From an uncultured Desulfobulbaceae bacterium (GTDB lineage Bacteria; Desulfobacterota; Desulfobulbia; Desulfobulbales; Desulfocapsaceae): a stretch of 61,100 nucleotides of DNA. Each line of letters opens with the position of its first letter. Positions within the stretch are counted from its first letter, which is position 1. Shown here in pieces: positions 1 to 8,391 of this stretch. The stretch lies in contig CAISPV010000049.1 in NCBI GenBank assembly GCA_903887485.1, positions 1 through 61,100 of the forward strand. Reading direction: 5' to 3'. Position numbers and translations under genes: made by a program. The notes below the pieces were generated by a model. It was given only the letters and a program-made list of their open reading frames with translations. It searched no databases and had not been told where the DNA came from.

Positions 1-254
1 GCTTATACAGGCCCGGATATGCCGCCGGTCGCCCCCCGCGCGGGGGCGTGGATTGAAACATTTGGATGCAGGAAGATGGAACTGGAGTCAACGTCGCCCC
101 CCGCGCGGGGGCGTGGATTGAAACATCTGTCGTTGCTGCGACCACCATTGCCCCTTTGTCGCCCCCCGCGCGGGGGCGTGGATTGAAACTTCTGCCGGAG
201 CTGTAACTCGGTGTTAGCTGTTGTCACCCCACGCCCGTGGGCGTGGATTGAAAC
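1..254 (+). CRISPR. Type I-C-like CRISPR array, distal end
   Basis: Four 32-nt repeats are visible at 28-59, 93-124, 158-189 and 223-254. They are separated by three 33-nt spacers, and a partial spacer lies at the left edge. The first three repeats are identical, GC-palindromic in the middle and end in ATTGAAAC, which is typical of type I-C repeats. The fourth differs at several positions in its first half but keeps the ATTGAAAC tail. A degenerate terminal repeat marks the leader-distal end, so the leader and any cas genes should lie to the left, outside the window. Reading frames through the array are artefacts of the repeat. Confidence 0.95.
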
Positions 255-431
255 ATAGAGACGACATCCTTCCCTAACACAGGGGCGGCTGAGAATTCAC
301 AAAAAAATACTCAATCCTTTGTTTTTGGGTAAGCTGTGTGTATGATCTCATATGCTCCTCATTTGTGGTGATTTGAGTCGCGAAAAACTTACCACAGTTT
401 GCTTTTCAAGCCGACTTGACTGGAGTAGCCA
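255..431. other. Non-coding stretch between CRISPR end and relic repeat
   Basis: This AT-richer stretch follows the last array repeat. I see no gene, no further spacer-repeat periodicity and no convincing promoter in it. It contains the inverted pair GGTAAG / CTTACC about 60 nt apart, which is too weak to interpret. Confidence 0.5.
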
Positions 432-461
432 GTCGCCACGCGCGGGGGCGTAGATTGAAAC
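432..461 (+). repeat. Isolated degenerate type I-C CRISPR repeat
   Basis: A 30-nt sequence starting GTCGCCACGCG and ending TAGATTGAAAC matches the array repeat except for a two-base deletion and a few substitutions. It sits about 180 nt beyond the last array repeat in the same orientation. It looks like a relic of a longer array whose intervening units were lost or decayed. Confidence 0.8.
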
Positions 462-496
462 CATCGACAGGCACCGGCTTTCATGGCCTCGCTCGT

Positions 497-525
497 CGTC
501 CCCCCACGTCAGTGGGGATAAGCCA
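497..525 (+). repeat. Isolated type I-E-like CRISPR repeat
   Basis: A 29-nt sequence with a central CCCCAC...GTGGGG palindrome and the tail GGGGATAAGCC resembles the type I-E repeat family, which typically ends in GGGGATAAACCG. It does not resemble the I-C repeat upstream. There is only one copy, so this rests on motif similarity. It lies just before the start of the YhcG-family gene. Confidence 0.55.
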
Positions 526-553
526 TCTCCTCCGCTAACATAAGGAAATAAAC

Positions 554-1600
554 ATGAGCGCCCCCCCCGACACCCCCGTGGCCCTCACCACCGCCCCCAC
601 TGGCTACGCCGACTGGCTGGCGGAACTGAAGACCCGTATCCACACCGCCCAGCAGCGCGCGGCGTTGGCGGTGAACCGCGAACTGGTGCTGCTCTATTGG
701 CAGATTGGACGCGACATTTTGGAACGGCAAGCCCAACAAGGATGGGGGGCCAAGGTGATCGAGCGGCTGGCGCACGATCTGCGCACCGCTTTCCCGGACA
801 TGAAGGGGTTTTCGCGCGCCAACCTGATGTACATGCGCGCCTTTGCCGAGGCTTGGCCGGATGCCGTAATTGTCCAACAGCCTGTTGGACAATTGCCCTG
901 GGGGCATAACCTGGTGTTGCTCACCCGGCTGAAAGACCCGGCAATGCGCCTGGCCTATGCTGGGCGTGCTATCCAGCATGGTTGGTCGCGCAACGTACTG
1001 AACATCCATATCGAGACCCGGCTGTTGGAGCGGGAAGGTCAGGCTGTCACCAACTTTGAGGCGCAACTGCCTGCGCCTCAGACCGATCTTGCCCGCAACA
1101 TGTTGAAAGACCCGTACCTTTTCGATTTTCTCGGAGTGGGCAAGGAGGCCGATGAACGCGAAATTGAGTCCGCCATCGTCCAGCACATCACCCGCTTTCT
1201 GCTGGAGCTGGGTGCTGGCTTCGCTTTCGTCGGGAGGCAGGTGCATCTCGAAGTGGGCGGCGACGATTTCTTCATCGATCTGCTGTTTTATCACCTCAAG
1301 CTGCGTTGTTATGTCGTGGTGGAACTCAAGGCAGGGGCCTTCAAACCCGAGCATACCGGGCAACTGAGTTTCTATCTGAGCGCGGTGGACGCGCAAATGA
1401 AATCGGAGCAGGACAACCCGACCATCGGCCTGCTCCTGTGCAAAACGAAAAATCGCGTGGTGGCTGAATATGCACTACGCGACTCAAACAAGCCCATTGG
1501 CGTGGCGGAGTACAAACTTGTCGAATCGTTGCCCAAAGAGTTGCAAACCAGCCTGCCGAGTATCGAGCAGATTGAGCGTGAGCTGGAAGATACGCCATGA
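554..1600 (+). CDS. YhcG/DUF1016 family PDDEXK nuclease
   Basis: The 348-residue protein has the DUF1016 architecture. The N-terminal helical domain (about residues 18-165) includes LLYWQIGRDI and the GFSRANLMYMRAF segment. The C-terminal PDDEXK nuclease domain (about 180-340) carries a likely catalytic set at D242, E257 and K259 (IDLLF ... VVELK). The family is a predicted DNA nuclease often found near restriction or other defence genes. Here it directly follows the CRISPR relics and is not clearly co-transcribed with anything. The ATG is preceded by AAGGAAAT at a suitable distance. Family assignment is firm, but the biological target is unknown. Confidence 0.9.
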   Translation: MSAPPDTPVALTTAPTGYADWLAELKTRIHTAQQRAALAVNRELVLLYWQIGRDILERQAQQGWGAKVIERLAHDLRTAFPDMKGFSRANLMYMRAFAEAWPDAVIVQQPVGQLPWGHNLVLLTRLKDPAMRLAYAGRAIQHGWSRNVLNIHIETRLLEREGQAVTNFEAQLPAPQTDLARNMLKDPYLFDFLGVGKEADEREIESAIVQHITRFLLELGAGFAFVGRQVHLEVGGDDFFIDLLFYHLKLRCYVVVELKAGAFKPEHTGQLSFYLSAVDAQMKSEQDNPTIGLLLCKTKNRVVAEYALRDSNKPIGVAEYKLVESLPKELQTSLPSIEQIERELEDTP

Positions 1601-1684
1601 GCACGGTATTTCGTGGGGCGCGGAACTTCACAATATGGGTTAGGATCATAGCTGGCTTATTAACCAGCCAACTTTCTGCCGACA

Positions 1685-2950
1685 ATGCTGCCCATGCCTA
1701 CCTTCCTTCGTAAAATCTTTTCCGGACACCGGCCAAAACTCGGCGGTCTGGAGATCCTCAAATATATAGGCCCCGGATTCATCGTGACCATCGGGTTCAT
1801 CGATCCGGGCAACTGGGCGACCAATATTGCGGCCGGTTCGCAGTTTGGCTATGGCCTGCTCTGGGTGGTAACCCTCTCGACCCTCATCCTCATTCTGGTC
1901 CAGCACAACGCGGCGCATCTCGGAATTGTGACGGGGCTGTGTCTCTCGGAAGCCATTGTCAAATTCAACAACAAGCCCTGGACCGCATTCCTGCTTGGCA
2001 GCGCGATGCTGGCCTCTATCTCCACATCGCTTGCGGAGTTGCTCGGCGCGGCCATCGGGCTCAATATGCTGTTCAAGATTCCTGTTCCTGTCGGGACGAT
2101 CCTGACTGCCGTGGTGGTGGTGGCGATTGTTTTCTCCAAGGGATATCGCGCCATTGAACGGTATATCATCGGCTTTGTCTCGATCATCGGCCTCTCCTTC
2201 ATCTATGAAATCTTCCTGGCTGATGTCAACTGGCCGCTCACGGCTCGAAGTCTTGTTGTCCCCTCCGTGCCCCATGGCTCGATCATGATCATCATGGCCG
2301 TGATTGGGGCGGTGGTCATGCCGCACAACATCTTCCTTCATTCGGAAATTATTCAGAGCCGCCAGTTGCAGCTGGGCGATGAGCAGAGTATCAGGAAACA
2401 CCTGCGCTATGAATTCATTGACACCATCGTTGCCATGGCCGCGGGCTGGGCGATCAACAGCGCCATGATCATCATGGCCGCCGCGGTTTTCTTCTCCGGC
2501 CACACCGTGGTCAGCGAGCTTGCCCAAGCGGAAGAGACCTTACGGCCATTGCTCGGCAACAATGCGGCCTTCGTCTTTGCCGCCGCCCTGCTCTTTGCCG
2601 GCGTCTCGTCGTCCATCTCCTCCGCTCTGGCCGGCGGCAGCATCTTTGCCGGATATTTCAGCGAACCTCTGGATGTTGCCGACAGCCATTCGCGGTTGGG
2701 GATCGTGATCTCTATCGGCTTGGCCGCCTTGGCAGTTTTTTTTCTCACCGATCCCTTCCAGGGCCTGATCTGGAGCCAGGTGGTTCTCAGTATTCAGTTG
2801 CCGTGGACAGTTTTTGGGCTCATCGCCCTTACTTCATCCGAACGGGTCATGGGCATACACCGCAATGCGGGAATAGAAAAATGGCTGCTGTGGGGGATTG
2901 CCGTGCTCATTTCTGCATTGAACGGTATCCTGCTCTACAGTTTTTTTTGA
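1685..2950 (+). CDS. Nramp-family divalent metal (Mn2+/Fe2+) transporter
   Basis: The 421-residue integral membrane protein has about eleven hydrophobic segments. The first carries the metal-binding DPGN motif (IDPGNWATN) and the sixth carries MPHNIFLHS, equivalent to the MPH motif of TM6. Family members import Mn2+ or Fe2+ with protons across the inner membrane. The start is uncertain: ATG at 1685 or 1694 both fit and neither has a good ribosome site. The MFS gene begins 13 nt downstream, so the two are probably co-transcribed. I see no manganese riboswitch in the short upstream gap. The name mntH would fit, but the substrate is not proven. Confidence 0.9.
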   Translation: MLPMPTFLRKIFSGHRPKLGGLEILKYIGPGFIVTIGFIDPGNWATNIAAGSQFGYGLLWVVTLSTLILILVQHNAAHLGIVTGLCLSEAIVKFNNKPWTAFLLGSAMLASISTSLAELLGAAIGLNMLFKIPVPVGTILTAVVVVAIVFSKGYRAIERYIIGFVSIIGLSFIYEIFLADVNWPLTARSLVVPSVPHGSIMIIMAVIGAVVMPHNIFLHSEIIQSRQLQLGDEQSIRKHLRYEFIDTIVAMAAGWAINSAMIIMAAAVFFSGHTVVSELAQAEETLRPLLGNNAAFVFAAALLFAGVSSSISSALAGGSIFAGYFSEPLDVADSHSRLGIVISIGLAALAVFFLTDPFQGLIWSQVVLSIQLPWTVFGLIALTSSERVMGIHRNAGIEKWLLWGIAVLISALNGILLYSFF

Positions 2951-2963
2951 GGCTGGTCTGCTG

Positions 2964-4319
2964 ATGAGTGCAACTGAAAACAACGACAAGAAGAGGCCGC
3001 CCATCCGCCATCTTTTACGCGCTCTCCGTTCCCGGAACTATCGCCTCTTTGTCGCCGGGCAAAGCGTGTCGCTCGTAGGAACCTGGATGCAGATGGTGGC
3101 CATGAGCTGGCTTGTTTACCGTCTGACCGGTTCTGCCATGCTCTTGGGTGTTATTGGTTTTATCAGCCAGATTCCGACTCTGCTTATCTCCCCGGTTGCC
3201 GGTGTGCTTGCTGACCGCTGGGACCGGCGGCGTCTGCTGATTGCGACCCAGACCCTGGCCATGTTGCAGGCGGCCTGTCTTGCCCTGGTCGTGCTGACCG
3301 GAATCGTCCAGGTCTGGCAGATTATTCTTCTGAGCCTGATTCTGGGTATTGTGAGTGCTTTTGACATTCCGATACGTCAATCCTTTGTCGTCGAGATGGT
3401 TGAACATCGGGAGGATCTGGGCAACGCGATTGCCCTCAATTCCTCAATGGTCAACGGAGCCCGGCTTATCGGCCCGTCGATTGCCGGGTTGCTCGTGGCC
3501 TCCGTGGGAGAAGGGATCTGCTTTGTCCTGAATGCCATCAGCTATCTGGCGGTCATTGTGGCGCTTGCGGCCATGCGTCTCCCCCAGGTTTCTCATCGCC
3601 GGCACGCCCGGCGTCCTATCCTGCAAGAACTCCATGAAGGCTTTCTCTACGCGTATGAATTTGGTCCGATCAGAAGCATTCTCCTTCTGCTGGCCCTGGT
3701 CAGTCTCATGGGGATGCCCTATTCGGTGCTGGTGCCGGTCTTTGCCAAGGAGATCCTGCATGGCGGCGCCCACACCTTCGGGTTTTTGATGGCGGCAGCG
3801 GGCAGCGGCGCCATGGTCGGCACGCTGTATCTTGCCTCCCGCCACAGTGTGCTCGGGCTTGGTCGGGTGATTGTGATGGCGACGATTTTTTTCGCTGTCG
3901 GGATTGCCACCTTTGCCCTTTCCAGTCACTTCATCCTTTCGCTTACGGCGCTGGCGGTGACAGGATTTGGGGGAATGACGCTTGTTGCCTCCTGCAACAC
4001 GGTTCTGCAAACGGTTTTGGATGAAGATAAACGCGGCCGGGTCATGAGCTTTTTTACCGTGGCATTTCTGGGGGTGACGCCGTTCGGAAGTCTTGGCGCC
4101 GGGTCTATGGCCGGCATTATCGGCCCACGTGGCACCCTGCTGCTTGGGAGTGTTGGTTGTCTTGTCGGGGCGGCAGTTTTTGCACGATACCTGCCGCAAA
4201 TCAGGGAGCAGGTGCGCCCCATTTATCTGCGCATGGGAATCATTCAGGAGGTCGCCAATGGCATGGAGAGCGCGGCAGAACAACCGCTATTACCGGAAGA
4301 TCATTCATCTGAAAAATAA
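2964..4319 (+). CDS. MFS transporter, EntS/MFS_3-like
   Basis: The 451-residue protein has twelve predicted membrane segments and the MFS loop motif GVLADRWDRRR between TM2 and TM3. The N-terminal pattern (SRNYRLFVAGQSVSLVGTWM) is characteristic of the MFS_3 group that includes enterobactin exporter-like proteins. It probably exports a small molecule, but no substrate can be assigned. It follows the Nramp gene by 13 nt, which suggests a shared transcript. The C-terminal tail of about 40 residues is hydrophilic. Confidence 0.88.
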   Translation: MSATENNDKKRPPIRHLLRALRSRNYRLFVAGQSVSLVGTWMQMVAMSWLVYRLTGSAMLLGVIGFISQIPTLLISPVAGVLADRWDRRRLLIATQTLAMLQAACLALVVLTGIVQVWQIILLSLILGIVSAFDIPIRQSFVVEMVEHREDLGNAIALNSSMVNGARLIGPSIAGLLVASVGEGICFVLNAISYLAVIVALAAMRLPQVSHRRHARRPILQELHEGFLYAYEFGPIRSILLLLALVSLMGMPYSVLVPVFAKEILHGGAHTFGFLMAAAGSGAMVGTLYLASRHSVLGLGRVIVMATIFFAVGIATFALSSHFILSLTALAVTGFGGMTLVASCNTVLQTVLDEDKRGRVMSFFTVAFLGVTPFGSLGAGSMAGIIGPRGTLLLGSVGCLVGAAVFARYLPQIREQVRPIYLRMGIIQEVANGMESAAEQPLLPEDHSSEK

Positions 4320-4409
4320 TCGCGGCTCGGAACAGCGACCTTCCTAAGAGATAAGGAGCTATGCTTATCTTCCTCAATAGTGTAACGACAAACACCCGTC
4401 CAATACGCC

Positions 4410-4727
4410 TTAAAATGTCTTCAGGATATACTCGGCGATTGCCTTGGCGTCGCTGTCAGGCAGGGCATTGCTATCAAACTTCGACATGCCCGGCCCGGGG
4501 TTTCGCATCTTGCCGATGATTTCCTCGACGGTGTTGACCTCCCGCTCTCCCTTGTGCAGAGTTTCGCGAGGGTTGATGATGTTGCCGCCATTCGGATGGC
4601 AGACACTGCAGCGTTGCTTAAAAAGCTCTTCCCCGTTGGCCGCAGCCTGCGCGCTATTGGTCATTGGCATCCACAGACAGATGGCTGACAGGACAAGTGG
4701 AAGGGTAACAAGTTTCTTCATTTTCAT
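4410..4727 (-). CDS. Class I c-type cytochrome, periplasmic
   Basis: The 105-residue protein has an N-terminal signal peptide (KKLVTLPLVLSAICLW ... AQAA), one haem-attachment motif CSVCH near residues 40-44, and a downstream Met (PGMSKFD) that could be the distal haem ligand. Size and pattern match monohaem c6/c553-type cytochromes that carry electrons in the periplasm. A GAGGAGG ribosome site precedes the ATG. It lies 43 nt downstream of the acyl carrier protein gene on the same strand and may be read through from that operon, but a link to lipid synthesis is only possible, not shown. Confidence 0.9.
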   Translation of the reverse strand: MKMKKLVTLPLVLSAICLWMPMTNSAQAAANGEELFKQRCSVCHPNGGNIINPRETLHKGEREVNTVEEIIGKMRNPGPGMSKFDSNALPDSDAKAIAEYILKTF

Positions 4728-4770
4728 GATCCTCCTCTCTTAAAGATTTTTGTGCGGCAAGAAAATTGGT

Positions 4771-5028
4771 CTATCTGTTCGCCCTGATATAATCGGCCAG
4801 GTGGGTCACGGACTGTAAAACAACCCGGCTGGTATTCTCCGCGTCCATTCTGACCCCGTATTCTTTCTGCACGGTTACGGCAATCTCCAGGGCGTCCAGG
4901 GAGTCGGTTCCTAAGGGGGAATTGGGACCGATCAGAGGGTCATCAGGACCTATTTGATCCAGATCCACGTCGTGCAGGTTGCAGGTGGTGCATATCAGTT
5001 CGAGAAGTTCGCGTTGCAGGGGATCCAT
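4771..5028 (-). CDS. Acyl carrier protein (ACP 1)
   Basis: The 85-residue protein has the ACP signature GTDSLDALEIA, whose serine would carry phosphopantetheine. The domain spans almost the whole chain. I chose ATG at 5028; an upstream TTG at 5046 adds six residues and neither has a clear ribosome site. It is the last biosynthetic gene of a leftward operon (8799 to 4771) with a BtrH-like acyltransferase and an ABC exporter. It probably holds the acyl chain used by the BtrH-like enzyme, by analogy with butirosin synthesis. Confidence 0.9.
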   Translation of the reverse strand: MDPLQRELLELICTTCNLHDVDLDQIGPDDPLIGPNSPLGTDSLDALEIAVTVQKEYGVRMDAENTSRVVLQSVTHLADYIRANR

Positions 5029-5068
5029 TGTCGGTTGTGATGGCAAATGTTGAGTGATCGGTTAGAAG

Positions 5069-6358
5069 CTATTGTTGCCTCTTGGCAAGTTTCCAGGAGA
5101 ATAACGCGCATACGGCAAAAAACAGCAAGAGGCGGCCTAGGTCATTGAGAATGGCGGACAGGGAATATCCCCGCAAGAGCAGATCCTGAAAGGCGGTCAG
5201 CCCCCAGTTGAGCGGCGAGATGATGCTGAGACGCTGCATTATATGGGGCATGGCATAGACCGGCACCATCACGCCCCCAATGGCGGCGGCGGCCACAACC
5301 GAGGTGGCTCCCACGGTGGATGCCTGTTCGTAGGAGTTGCAGATAAGCCCCAGGAAGATGCCGTAGCCGCAGGCGGCCAGACTGGAGAAGAGAACGGTGA
5401 GCAGCACCGCAGGCAGGTTCATGGCAATGGTAAAGGCCGGAAGTCCGAGCAAAGGGAAGAGAAAGGCGCCGATCAGGGTAATGAGCAGGAACTGGCAGAG
5501 ACAGACCCCCATATAGGCCACGGCCTTGCCGGCAAAGAGCACAAGCGGCGAGACGGGCAGGGCCATCAGGCGCACCCAGATGCCGGAGTTGCGCTCCTGG
5601 AGGATCGATCCGGCAATGGGGATGGCCGTGAAAAACATGCCAAACAGGGCCCAGGCCGGCACATTTTGCTGCACCGGTTTATACGATGTTATGGTTGTTT
5701 GGGTGCTGTTTGGGTTTTCTGTCAGGGTAAGCAGGGGTTGCCCGAAAAGGGCGGGGAGTCTGCTGCTATCCAGGGGCGCTGCTTCCGGCGGGACATGGAG
5801 ACTGGTCATGGCCTCCTGCAGGGTCTTGCTGAGTATGGTGATCTTGGCCTCCTGGCTCATGACGGTCAAGGCCATCTGTAACTGGGCGGTAACACCTGAG
5901 CGTAATCCGGCCATGATACCCGGATCAATAAAAAGATGCAGGGGCGTGGTCATGCTGTCCGGTGGATTTTCCGTTCCTTTTCCTTGCTGAAAAAGACGGG
6001 AGGCCGCGTCCTTGAACCGGGAAGACGCGTCCTTGGGAATCACAATCCCAACCTGATAGTCGCCGCCTGCCACCGCCGCCTGGATAGCGGCCATATCTTT
6101 CTGCTTTTCATCCCAGACAACAAGTTCCAGATTGCCGGTTTTTAGCTGCGTTTGCAGTGATCGGCCCAGATCCCCCTGATCCAGATCGAGCAACAGCACC
6201 TGGGTTTTTTTCTGGCCGGTGAGTTCCATGACATTTTCCTGCACCAGGGTAATAATCACAACCAAGATTGCGGGCATGAGAAACAGCACCAGCAGACCGG
6301 TTCGGTCGCGCAGCAGGAGCAGGAGTTCCTTGGCCGTAGCGGTAATAATCTTCAGCAT
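5069..6358 (-). CDS. ABC-2 type transporter permease
   Basis: The 429-residue protein has one N-terminal membrane segment (LLVLFLMPAILVVIITL), a large extracytoplasmic domain of roughly 190 residues and five C-terminal membrane segments. This is the ABC2_membrane_3 (YhhJ/YbhR-like) layout. Such permeases dimerise and export lipids, drugs or pigments with a separate ATPase. The matching ATPase lies just upstream at 6580-7371, separated by a 220-nt gap holding a palindromic repeat. The ACP follows after 40 nt. The likely cargo is a product of the surrounding acyl cluster (inference). Confidence 0.9.
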   Translation of the reverse strand: MLKIITATAKELLLLLRDRTGLLVLFLMPAILVVIITLVQENVMELTGQKKTQVLLLDLDQGDLGRSLQTQLKTGNLELVVWDEKQKDMAAIQAAVAGGDYQVGIVIPKDASSRFKDAASRLFQQGKGTENPPDSMTTPLHLFIDPGIMAGLRSGVTAQLQMALTVMSQEAKITILSKTLQEAMTSLHVPPEAAPLDSSRLPALFGQPLLTLTENPNSTQTTITSYKPVQQNVPAWALFGMFFTAIPIAGSILQERNSGIWVRLMALPVSPLVLFAGKAVAYMGVCLCQFLLITLIGAFLFPLLGLPAFTIAMNLPAVLLTVLFSSLAACGYGIFLGLICNSYEQASTVGATSVVAAAAIGGVMVPVYAMPHIMQRLSIISPLNWGLTAFQDLLLRGYSLSAILNDLGRLLLFFAVCALFSWKLAKRQQ

Positions 6359-6459
6359 GACAGGGCGCGCGGGTGAAAAGATGATTTGTAACTATTCATT
6401 CTACAAACCGCTGTTGAATGAAGCAATCATGCAGCAATTCTTGTCGTGAGCGGCTTTTT

Positions 6460-6535
6460 CCTCACCCCAACCCTCTCCCAAAAGGAGAGAGAGTTTTCTC
6501 CCTTCTCCCCGCGGGAGAAGGGCCGGGGATGAGGG
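6460..6535. repeat. Intergenic palindromic repeat (CTCACCCCAACCC type)
   Basis: This is a pyrimidine-rich to purine-rich imperfect palindrome beginning CCTCACCCCAACCCTC and ending GGGGATGAGG. It has an internal hairpin around CTTCTCCCCGCGGGAGAAG. Elements of this kind are widespread intergenic repeats in proteobacteria. It lies between the ABC ATPase and permease genes and could influence their relative expression. A related element occurs at 31058-31170. Confidence 0.75.
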
Positions 6536-6579
6536 AGAGCAATATTTACCGGATGAGACAACTGCCGTTTTTAGGTTCA

Positions 6580-7371
6580 TTATGAGTCGCGAAGCTCCTT
6601 GCCGGTCAGATGGAGAAACAGTTCTTCCAGGTTGTACATGCCGCTTTGCTGGAGCAAGGCGGCGGGGGGGCCCTCTTCCACCAGTCGGCCGTTATCGATG
6701 ATGCCGATCCGGGTGCAGAGTTCCTGGGCCTCTTCCATGTAGTGGGTGGTGTAGAGAATGGTGGTTCCTCTCTGGTTGATGGCCGTCAACTGCTCATGGA
6801 TCAGGTTTCGGGACTGGGCATCGATGCCGACGCAAGGTTCATCAAGGACAAGCACCTGCGGATCATTGATCAGGCCTACGGCCAGATTCAGGCGCCGTTT
6901 CATGCCGGTGGAAAAGGTGGCAACCGGCTGGCGCGCATGGTCGGTAAGCCGGGCAAATTCAAGACCCTGTTCAATCCTTTCTGTCAGTTTCTTGCCGCTG
7001 ATCCCGCACAGTTTGCCAAAAAAAGTAAGGTTTTCCCGGGCCGTGAGCTTGTCATACAGGCCGATATTTTGTGGCACCAGGCCCAGAATCTGTTTGATCT
7101 CGTGCTCGCTTTCCCGAAAAATCATACCCATAATCCGGGCAGTGCCGCTGTCAGGCGGAAACAGACCGGTGAGAATAGAGATGGCCGTGGTCTTTCCGGC
7201 GCCGTTTGGCCCCAGCAGACCAAAGAATTCCCCTTGCCGCACATCAAGGCTGAGGTTATTGAGCGCCGGGTCGGCAGCATTCTTGTACCGCTTGACCAGT
7301 GACCGGGCACAGATGGCATAATCGGCACAGTCTGGCCCCGGTTCAGGCAAAGAGGAGTTGTCAGGGTTCAT
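6580..7371 (-). CDS. ABC transporter ATP-binding protein
   Basis: The 263-residue ATPase has Walker A GPNGAGKTT (about residue 50), a signature-loop variant FSTGMKRRL, Walker B VLVLDEP and the switch histidine in TTHYMEEA. It belongs to the ABC-2 exporter ATPase group (CcmA/YhiH-like). I chose ATG at 7371 because it overlaps the stop of the BtrH-like gene as ATGA, which implies translational coupling; an upstream ATG at 7389 is less likely. It should power the permease at 5069-6358. Confidence 0.93.
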   Translation of the reverse strand: MNPDNSSLPEPGPDCADYAICARSLVKRYKNAADPALNNLSLDVRQGEFFGLLGPNGAGKTTAISILTGLFPPDSGTARIMGMIFRESEHEIKQILGLVPQNIGLYDKLTARENLTFFGKLCGISGKKLTERIEQGLEFARLTDHARQPVATFSTGMKRRLNLAVGLINDPQVLVLDEPCVGIDAQSRNLIHEQLTAINQRGTTILYTTHYMEEAQELCTRIGIIDNGRLVEEGPPAALLQQSGMYNLEELFLHLTGKELRDS

Positions 7372-8375
7372 GGATATCGTTTCGCCCATTGTTTCAGCTC
7401 GGTGAAAACTTTTTCTTCGAGGGCGGCGCACCGGTTGATGCACTCTGCCATGGCGGGATAGCTGTCATCAGGCCGGGCGCGCTTTTTACATATACGGGCG
7501 GCCATGGCCGCAAATTCCCGCCAGGTATCACCGGCCGCGGTCAAGGAGGCGGCGCAGTCATGGAGCAGGGGGGCCTGCATCACCTCCGCGCTCTCCTGAA
7601 GAAAGGCTGCGTACATGAAACGAAAGCCACCGCCGCCGGTGCCGATTTCTTCCTGCATGCGGACCACATGGCCCAGGTGCAGATCCGCGCTTTCCTGGCC
7701 CAACCGCTGCGGCCATCTGACCAGCCGCTTGGCCAGAAATCGTATCCCTTTGACCCCGATCAGGGGAAAGGGGACGGCAAGCATCATCTTGCATACCGAT
7801 TGAATCCCGCTGACGATGAGAGGCCTCCGGTCCAGTTTGTCGGGTACCTGGGTCAGATAATACATTTTCCCTTTGGGGGCAAGGGCGCCAGAGGCAAATC
7901 TGGCCCGCGCCAGATCTTCGGCCGGGCAGCGGACCGGTTCCGGGAACACCGGGTCGCTGATCAGGTAGTCGTTGCCTTCCTTCCCATAGACGACCAGATT
8001 GTGGGCATTGAAGTGAAAGCGAAGGGCCCTGGGGAAATAGGGCAGCCAGAAAACCCCGGTCTGCAGTCCCACCGGAATGGAGGCGGCAAGGGCCTGGTCC
8101 AGTTCGGCCATGGCCTCATCCGGGTTGCGGAATTTTTTTGCAACCATGTGGACGCCGGGAACGGCGGCGATCCGTCGGAGGATATGCCCGGCGGCGGCCC
8201 GGTAGGTGACCAAGGGCAGCCCGTTGATCCGGATAAAGGGCAGATAGCCGAAAAAAAGGCCGCCGCCGATGCCGAAGGCCATGGCCTCGGAGATGGGAAT
8301 GCCCTGATGGGTCAGCAGATTGGCGGCCACACCGCTTTCACAGTGGGCGGACTGGGTATGGGGAAAATCCGGCAA
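7368..8375 (-). CDS. BtrH N-terminal domain / DUF4872 protein, probable ACP-dependent acyltransferase
   Basis: The protein of about 335 residues opens with the BtrH_N pattern HCESGVAANLL ... SEAMAFGIGGGLFFGYLP and has a following DUF4872-like region. The Cys at the start and the HFNAHNLVVYG His are candidate catalytic residues. BtrH moves an acyl chain from an acyl carrier protein to an amine in butirosin synthesis. With an ACP and an ABC exporter in the same operon, an acyl transfer role is plausible. The start is uncertain: I chose TTG at 8375 because GGAG lies 9 nt upstream and the conserved domain begins soon after. The frame stays open to 8516, but that extension overlaps the upstream gene and is not domain-like. 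Confidence 0.8.
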   Translation of the reverse strand: MPDFPHTQSAHCESGVAANLLTHQGIPISEAMAFGIGGGLFFGYLPFIRINGLPLVTYRAAAGHILRRIAAVPGVHMVAKKFRNPDEAMAELDQALAASIPVGLQTGVFWLPYFPRALRFHFNAHNLVVYGKEGNDYLISDPVFPEPVRCPAEDLARARFASGALAPKGKMYYLTQVPDKLDRRPLIVSGIQSVCKMMLAVPFPLIGVKGIRFLAKRLVRWPQRLGQESADLHLGHVVRMQEEIGTGGGGFRFMYAAFLQESAEVMQAPLLHDCAASLTAAGDTWREFAAMAARICKKRARPDDSYPAMAECINRCAALEEKVFTELKQWAKRYP

Positions 8376-8391
8376 AAGTCTATGCTCCAGG

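Noticed and set aside
3-227. Open reading frame across the CRISPR array on the minus strand
   Set aside because: It is built from the 32-nt repeats and spacers, giving a periodic RPRAGG-type peptide; it is not a gene.
1601-1684. Manganese riboswitch (yybP-ykoY) upstream of the Nramp gene
   Set aside because: The gap of 84 nt is too short and shows none of the conserved loop sequences.
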